From Hofstenia miamia (taxonomy: Eukaryota; Xenacoelomorpha; Acoela): a stretch of DNA of 64,000 nucleotides. The notes below the pieces were generated by a model. It was given only the letters and a program-made list of their open reading frames with translations. It was not told the origin of the DNA and did not search any database. A program made the translations under genes and the position numbers. Below, one piece after another: positions 57,780-64,000 of the stretch; position 1 is the stretch's first letter; each line of letters begins with the position of its first letter. Location of the stretch: positions 878,302 through 942,301 of the forward strand of contig SCFE01000112.1 of the NCBI GenBank assembly GCA_004352715.1. The letters are read 5' to 3'.

Positions 57780-59690
57780 TATTAAAGGTGTAAAAGTATT
57801 TTTTAATTTCAATCTTAAAGTTTATTTATTTGTATGATATATTTTGGTTTAGAAATGAGTTTTTTTATTATTTGCTTCGTATACCTATTTTGGTTAAATT
57901 TAATGCGTTCTTTTGTTTATTAAATATTTTTGCGGGAAGAAAGTCAGTTTTGTTATACGGGAAAACATAAATTATTTTGAGAAATGTTTTTAGGACATTT
58001 ATATTCATAAAACATTTTGGATGTAGAAATAAGTTTGAGATTTTTCTTTATTCATTATTCTTATTAAAGCTGTGATAATTAACTGGTACATTGATAGGCC
58101 AATTTAGCTGTACCTGAATTTTTCGCATATATCTGTGTAAAGTATATTGGCATAGTTAAAATGACTCACTATTACAGTAATAATTGAATTTTTGCGTTAG
58201 TTGGAAGTTTTTGAGAAATTAAGTTAATTGCTTTAACCAATTTGTCCATTTTTCTAATAATATGATTCAGTTACTTTCCAAAATTTAAGTGTGAATCAAA
58301 AATAATTCCTATGTATTTAAAGGACTCAATTTGCTTTATATGAACGCCATTAAAATTGAGTTTACATTGTGAAGTATCAATAGATGCAGAATTTGATTAA
58401 CGAATGCAGTACTGAATTCTTAAAGAAGTTACTCTTAGTCTTAAAGAAAGCAAAATATTTAGGGAGAGAAGTACAAATTTTTTCGAGAATTTGAATGACT
58501 TTTCCGAAACATTGATTAGAATTAAATAATATTGTATCATCTACATATTGTATAACCTTACATGATGTTAATTTGGAAAATTCATTTATGTAAATATTAA
58601 ATAGAAAGGGACCCAAAATTGTTCGCTGTGAGTTTATTTTTAGTATAACCCCAATTTCAAACGGATTCATTAAGCTTCACTCGTTACATACCATTATAGA
58701 AATAACTAGAAATGAGGGCTACACTGTAATTTTTTGCAGTAATATACTATGATCAAACAAATCGAGTGCTTTTGAGAGGTCATTTATCGTTTATCTCCAT
58801 TTTTTAATAGCTTGTAGTAAAGCGTCGGTGGTAGAAATACCGTTATGAAAACCATATTGTGTTTTGGAGTAAAGATCGTGTTTCAAAAATGTTTATTAAA
58901 TTCGTTCAAATACTTTGCTGATTGGGGAGGTGAATAAAATGAATCTCAAATTTAAGCATTCTAGTATTAGACAGTATAGATACTTTTTAATCTATCCAAG
59001 TATCTTATAACTATAGTTCAAACAAGAAAATTTGAAAAACATATCTATTCAAAGTTAAATTTTAGTTCGTCTGGAAAAAAGGATTGTCTTATATATGCCT
59101 TTAAGATGTAACATATTGGTTCAGCTATTAAGTCGGCTGTGAGCTTTTTTAGAAAAGTTGGTATTAGAGGGGGTCCACAAGATTTGTTTTTTCAGCAATG
59201 TATTGATTTTGTGATTTCATATTGAGTTGCAAAACGAAAGGACAATGATGTTTAGTTAATTTAGTTTCATTAAGAGAAAAAGGTACATTTATGCCGCTAT
59301 TGTTTCCTAAATTTAGGAAAACATCATTTAAAGCATTGCAGATTTCTTTTTTTATTTGTAATGGATTTATCTTTATATTATATTTTTCAGTTTTCATGTT
59401 TTTTCTATTTAATAAATTTTAAATAAATTCCTATTTATTTTTTGGGTTGAAATATTTTGAGCCTGAACGGTAATAATTATTATTTGGTTTAATTATATCA
59501 GCATTGCATAAATTTTAATGCGGTCTTATAAGCATTCTGATTTTTCTTTGTTTGAAAAATGATGTAATTTTTCCACTTATGTTTCTTTTGTTCAAATAAA
59601 TCAATGCATTTGGAATCAACCCATGGTTTTCGTTTGAGTAATTTGGGTATTAACCCCCCTTTTTTCTCTGATTAAACCTGAACGGTTGGA
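57780..59690 (-). mobile_element. jockey/CR1-like LINE relic
   Basis: The minus strand shows the same family as 24012-26330. The linker reads WVDSKCIDLFEQKKHKWKNY (about 59620). The N-terminal part of the RT region reads ICNALNDVFLNLGNNSGINV (about 59330). The core at 58670-58377 reads RTILGPFLFNIYINEFSKL and then VIQYVDDTILF. The catalytic YADD is YVDD here. Several stops and shifts separate these pieces, so it is inactive. The 3' untranslated region (57800-58000) aligns by eye with 24410-24640. Confidence 0.75.
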
Positions 59691-60389
59691 TTTCTAAATA
59701 TTTGAAATTTCGAATGATCGATTGACCAAGATGAGTTATCATTGTCACTTGTAAACCAAGTTTTAGTTGTCCAAAATAAAGTTTGTATCCAGTTCAGAAA
59801 CTAATTTTCTCATACATTTTTAATAGAAAGATTCTGAAAATTTGTGAAAATATTTAAACGAATTAATTGAATTCATTATATTTGGGTTATTAAGAATTTT
59901 CGTAAATATCAGTTTTAAAAGGATCGGAATTAATCTCGATGCCTGATATTAGGAATAATAAACTTTTTACATACTGTTGTTCCCTTACTATATATATATT
60001 TTAAATAAATTCTAAAAAATGTCCTTAATGTTAACTATTTAAGTTTATTCAGGTATTGATAGATTGATAGATCAACTATCCACTTGCCTTATATGTTAAA
60101 GATTTGTGAACAACTTTGTACTATTTCCCTATTTCATGCATTTTTAAGCTTTTAGAAGTACTGATCTTTTGTAAAATGCAAAATTTTAAAAATATTATTA
60201 CCCAATTTTTATTGTAAAAATTGCAGTCATTGTTATTCAAAATTGAAAACCAGATCAACAACAGTCTCGTTATGAAAAACACATTGCAATAAATTTAACT
60301 ATGCCAGGAAAAATTCAAAATTAGATTTGTACATATCAAAAGAGAAAAAATTCTAATTGAAAAAACATGTAGAGTAAAATATTAGAACA
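59691..60389. other. spacer; likely 3' UTR of the FANCE-like gene at its right side
   Basis: A minus-strand AATAAA at about 60208-60213 lies some 180 bases past the FANCE-like stop and may be its polyadenylation signal. Otherwise nothing recognised. Confidence 0.4.
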
Positions 60390-62092
60390 CTAAATATCAA
60401 AATATTTTAACATTGACCGTTTTAGAAAAGTACGGTTTCTCTGACAAAGCGGTTTCAAAGCGTTTTTTAAAATGTCATTGTCACTAACTAAACGCAAAAT
60501 TGCAACAAAAAATTTTGCAAACTTGATATCTTTTTCAACAAAATCGACATCAGATTGCTTGGTGAGCAAATTAACAATCTTAGGCCAGAGAATTGGTTCA
60601 ATAGAACAGATAAGAGGATTAAATAGAGAGCAGTGCCATTCATTTAACGTCCAAGGAGACTTCTCCAACAGAGCTGGTAAAATTTCAATTTTTTCTTTTA
60701 TGATAGGTTGAAGTAGATCAAATAAAACTTTTGTAAAACTTTCCGTTGTACAGAGTGGAATGAAGAAGTGTTGTACAACATCTGGCCAGGTGCTCAGAGT
60801 AAAGTTAAGAAGGACTTTCTAAATAACGTTACTAAAAGGAAAACATTTCGTATATATATTGCAAATTGAAATTACAAAATATGTCATGTTAACAAAGATA
60901 ACTAAGAAAATAAGTATAACCTACCACCAAAACTATTTTATAACATTGATTTTAATTGGCTTAAAATAGCAAACAGTATTTGTAATACATATCGTAACTA
61001 CCTAATGAACTGTTCAATGAATACAATTTTTAGGATGAAGTGGCAATTTCATGTTGTAAATGTTCCTTTAATGTTTATTAATTTTTAATGGTAAATGTTA
61101 CATATTTAGAGAGATATTACTAAAATAATTACTTAAAATTTAAATCAGGAAAGAATCAGAAATAATAAAATGCTTCCTATATATTTGAAGCAATTATTTG
61201 CTAATGGGGAAGTTTCAAATACATAATAAATTAGTCATACATCATTTCAAAGTGTAACTAAGAAAGTCACATAATTAATACATCAAATAAATATTTCAAT
61301 TAAACAATATTTTGAACCCAGCTATGCAACTACAATTGAAAAAGCAATATTTTGAAAAATATGTACACATAGAAGAACGCTTGACTAATATATTATAATC
61401 TGAAATAAAGCTAGTTTGCAGTGCCAATAATTGTGGATAGATCAGCAGATTCACCTGTTAAATTAAAATCATGATTTCGTAATTAGAAAAACAAAATTAT
61501 AAGTCTATAGTATTCTACAAATGTATTCTGGATGTTACCTGAAGGACAAGATGAAAACAGCTAATGAATTGATTCAAAACTCACTGAGAATACTGGATCT
61601 CTAAACGGTATCATCTCTCAAGGCACTAATGCTCTCTACAAAAGAAAAAATCTATATAAAAGTAAGATAAATACTTGAATCATAATGTGGATATGCTGAT
61701 ACTAGAATTTGGAAATTCTCAATAACAATTAAAATGAATACTTGCATATCTCTTAGCGCATCAGTATGATTAGAACTTGTGAGTAAATCATCAACCAAGA
61801 TTCCAAAGAAAGATTTTAGTTCAGAAAATGTAAGATTATTTTTCTCAGTAATTATAGCCTGAACAAACTTTACAAATCCTGATTGTAAAACTAAAGCCTG
61901 GGAGCGAATAGAAAGAGTCAAAATCTTTTTCAGATTTGCGACATCCAATTTAGCCAATGTAATTAGAATTGAAACGTCTTCCGCGCTCTCCTGCTGGCAA
62001 ACTTCTAAATTATAGTTGAAATTCCACTGACCTTGAAGTACAGTAGGAAGCAAATTATTAAGGACAGTGTAGTATTTTCCTATTTTTCTCAT
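60390..62092 (-). CDS. FANCE: FANCE-like protein, C-terminal helical domain (two exons)
   Basis: FANCE is a subunit of the Fanconi anaemia core complex, which monoubiquitinates FANCD2 during DNA crosslink repair in the nucleus; its C-terminal helical-repeat domain binds FANCD2. Exons are 62092-61742 (117 codons) and 60818-60390 (142 codons and stop). They join in phase 0 across a 923-base GT-AG intron (...ALRDMQ / KVLLNFTLSTW...). The C-terminal end, QRNRTFLKRSMLKYFDI, matches the vertebrate ending with its NTTFLRKSL block. Upstream, FAKFFVAILRLVSDND, EKSPWTLNEWHC and FSELKSFFGILVDDLL align in order with the vertebrate domain. Overall identity is low, as expected for this fast-evolving protein. 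A stop lies six codons before the ATG, so either the protein starts here as a short form of about 259 residues, or a weak splice acceptor just upstream joins further exons. Vertebrate FANCE is about twice as long. Confidence 0.6.
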
Positions 62093-62208
62093 ATGATGAA
62101 CTACTACTCAGTGTGTAATTATTAAAATTCCTCCATAGTGCCTCACGTGATTCAGTAACATGTTGTGCACAATATATCGTGAGCAATCGTGCGTACTGTA
62201 TATGTACA

Positions 62209-63515
62209 TTAGGGGTATGACAATTTTGTAACAATATATCCCCATATCATTTTTCGTGGAGTTTTTATGTACGAATCAAGAAAATGTAAAATGTTTTATT
62301 TTGCTTAAAAAAACTTCACCCACCCTTTGAGAAAACTATCGCCCAGCTATCCGGCTTGTATAAGCTAATCTTCAATGTTTAGAAATCAGTACCATATTTA
62401 TAATTACAAAAAAACTAAAGCATATAATATAGCACGTCTTTACAAATCGTAGTTTAATATCTTGCATTTGTTAGAAGAAATTTGATGTTTAATGTTTCAT
62501 TGGATGTACAGAGTGGAAGCAAGTCCTGCATTACTTTAATCGCACGCTCTGCACAGATATTTGAACGCTGCATTGGTATAGGTGATGGTTCCGTGGACCA
62601 AAATTTCCTCAATGACTTCAAAGCTTTTGGATGCCCTTTGCAAGCTTCTGACAGGTTTTCAAAGTCAGCAGGATTGAAGCTTTGAGCAGAGAACCAGATG
62701 TCAGCCCATGACCCACTGATGAAATCACATGCCGCTTTAGCTGTCTGCCGATAATCTGGTATCAGAATGAAAGCAAGCAAAGTATAAATTGCCCTGGAAT
62801 TCCACCTTGCATTACTGAGAGCAGGAAGTGATTTAAAATTCACCTTTGGGAAGCTTCCTGTGCTTTTGAAAACCTTGTAGCATGATATCAAGTGATCAAG
62901 AAAGGCCATGTCATCTCGCCACCAATCTCGTTCTGTTTTCTTTAGTGATTTTCCAGTGTTGTTGAATGACGTCTTGAGTTGTTCATACTCTTCTGTAATT
63001 CTTGAAATGAATGAGTAACTGAGATTTGGAGATGTTGGAGTTCCATCAAAATGTTCATTCAGGACATGTTTCAGTATTGTGTCTAAAATATGGTGTTGGC
63101 ATCCAATGAAAGGTGGCTTGTCTAGTCCAATATGTACGAAGTGTTTCTGCAGCAGAGTGACTGCACCGAAGCATATTCCAGTATTAGCTGCAGTCGTATC
63201 AGATACAATCGCTTTTATTGATTCCCAAAGTTCAAACTCATCAAGTACAGTTTTTATTCCATTGAATATTGTTTCACCCTTTCCATTTATTAGTTGAACA
63301 ACAGCAAGTCTGACTTCCTTACTTTCGTTCTTCACAACCACTACCTGGTGTTCCTTCTTGTTAATGGTTTTTCCGTCAAAGTGCAAACACCATTGATCAT
63401 TTTTTAAGTTTTCCAAGAAATTCTTTTTTAACTCTTCTCCTTTTTTCATTACAGCTTTGTAGATACCACTTTGTGTTGGAGTGGGTATGGAAACACCACT
63501 TTCTGACAAGGTTTG
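62209..63515 (-). mobile_element. hAT-like DNA transposon, copy 2, truncated
   Basis: It starts TTAGGGGTATGACAATTTTG exactly as copy 1 and runs parallel to 7747-9053. The two copies show only single-base length differences in the untranslated part (for example in the T and A runs near 62296 and 62312) and very few substitutions (for example at 62564). It breaks off abruptly after GACAAGGTTTG, where unrelated sequence begins. The right half, including the other inverted end, is missing. The element end lies about 115 bases upstream of the ATG of the FANCE-like exon. Confidence 0.85.
62454..63515 (-). pseudogene. truncated hAT-like transposase
   Basis: This is the C-terminal 351 residues of the transposase of copy 1, open to the same stop. 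All catalytic-type motifs (LHFDGK, VSDTTAANTG, GCQHHILD, NARWNS, CAERAIKV) are retained. The N-terminal 238 residues and the start codon are absent because the element is cut at 63515. The remaining frame has no in-frame ATG at its beginning (it opens at a TTG). It should not be expressed as a functional enzyme. Confidence 0.85.
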
Positions 63516-64000
63516 TTCTAACGTCTAGAATTCATGCGTTTACAGGAAAAGAGTTGCTTGAGCCAAGCAGAACATGTAATGAAGGTTTCCGGGTTGGTCG
63601 TTTTGCAGACATTTTCAGGTTAGTCTTTAATGGCAGATGCATAGTTCTTATGGTAAGGTCGTTGTATTGTGTAGTCAACTCTTTTAATATTATTGGGGCA
63701 GTGATAATTAATATTTTATTACCGATCGTCTAATGGCTTTTTCAAGGCGTTCAGATGTTTTCTAGAGCGACCAGCACGTTGTTTTTGACATTGTTGATCC
63801 AGTCTGATGTTCTTTTTTCAAAAGTTTGCTCACACATTTTCAATTTCGGTTTGGTTAAGTCCTGTATGCTTATGAGGAGCAACAATCTTAGTCATTGCAG
63901 AGATTACTGTACAATAGCAAGAATGCGCTATCGTTAAATTTGATATGAAATTCGTTGTTATATCATGCAATCCAAATCCTCTAAATGCATGCATAAAAAT
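63516..64000. other. unrelated sequence beyond the truncated transposon
   Basis: Slightly less AT-rich than the surroundings. The minus strand has broken protein-like pieces such as RSRKHLNALKKPLDD and LNQTEIENV, separated by stops. They may be another transposon tail, but no family can be named. Confidence 0.3.

Noticed and set aside
1-64000. CRISPR arrays, operons, bacterial promoters
   Set aside because: The window is eukaryotic. Regularly spaced short repeats with unique spacers were not seen.

Overview
This is a gene-poor, AT-rich piece of an animal (metazoan) genome scaffold. It has spliced nuclear genes with GT-AG introns, many transposon families, (TA)n microsatellites and N-filled assembly gaps, several exactly 1000 bases long. 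The class of animal cannot be fixed from the sequence. The mixture of Tc1/mariner, hAT-like, piggyBac-like and PIF-like DNA transposons with jockey/CR1-like LINEs, and very short introns (43-46 bases) beside very long ones, suggests an invertebrate, perhaps an arthropod. That is inference only.

Three host genes can be supported by family resemblance, with splice sites that keep frame. (1) NOP58 (+, 12206-23494) is the box C/D snoRNP core protein. Its N-terminal and C-terminal exons are clear, but exon 1 and about 115 central residues cannot be found. (2) A calmodulin-like four-EF-hand protein (-, 46197 to 32285) has three exons that join in frame to 149 residues. One intron is 44 bases and the other 13.4 kb. 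(3) A FANCE-like C-terminal domain (-, 62092 to 60390) is encoded by two exons. A fourth, unidentified gene is represented by two good exons on the minus strand at 26357-26668. Several weaker exon candidates lie at 5118-5260, 15219-15377, 18005-18850 and 38331-38436.

Most of the rest is mobile DNA. 1-7.7 kb: LINE and hAT relics. 7.75-10.18 kb: a complete DNA transposon with an intact 589-residue hAT-like transposase and long inverted ends; a nearly identical truncated copy lies at 62.2-63.5 kb, just upstream of the FANCE-like exon. 12-23.5 kb: NOP58, with a piggyBac-type MITE, a Tc1 copy, a hAT-type MITE and a telomere-like repeat in its introns. 24-26.3, 27.2-28.1, 29.1-31.3, 33.3-35.3 and 57.8-59.7 kb: five copies of related LINEs, of which the one at 33.3-35.3 kb keeps an open reverse transcriptase frame. 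35.4-37.8 kb: PIF-like palindromic MITEs and a complex repeat found again, inverted, at 48.9-50.0 and 51.0-52.3 kb. 53.5-57.3 kb: direct repeats, some flanking gaps and probably assembly duplicates.

The host genes are unrelated housekeeping or signalling genes with no sign of acting together. The window mainly shows how transposons fill the introns and spacers around them.
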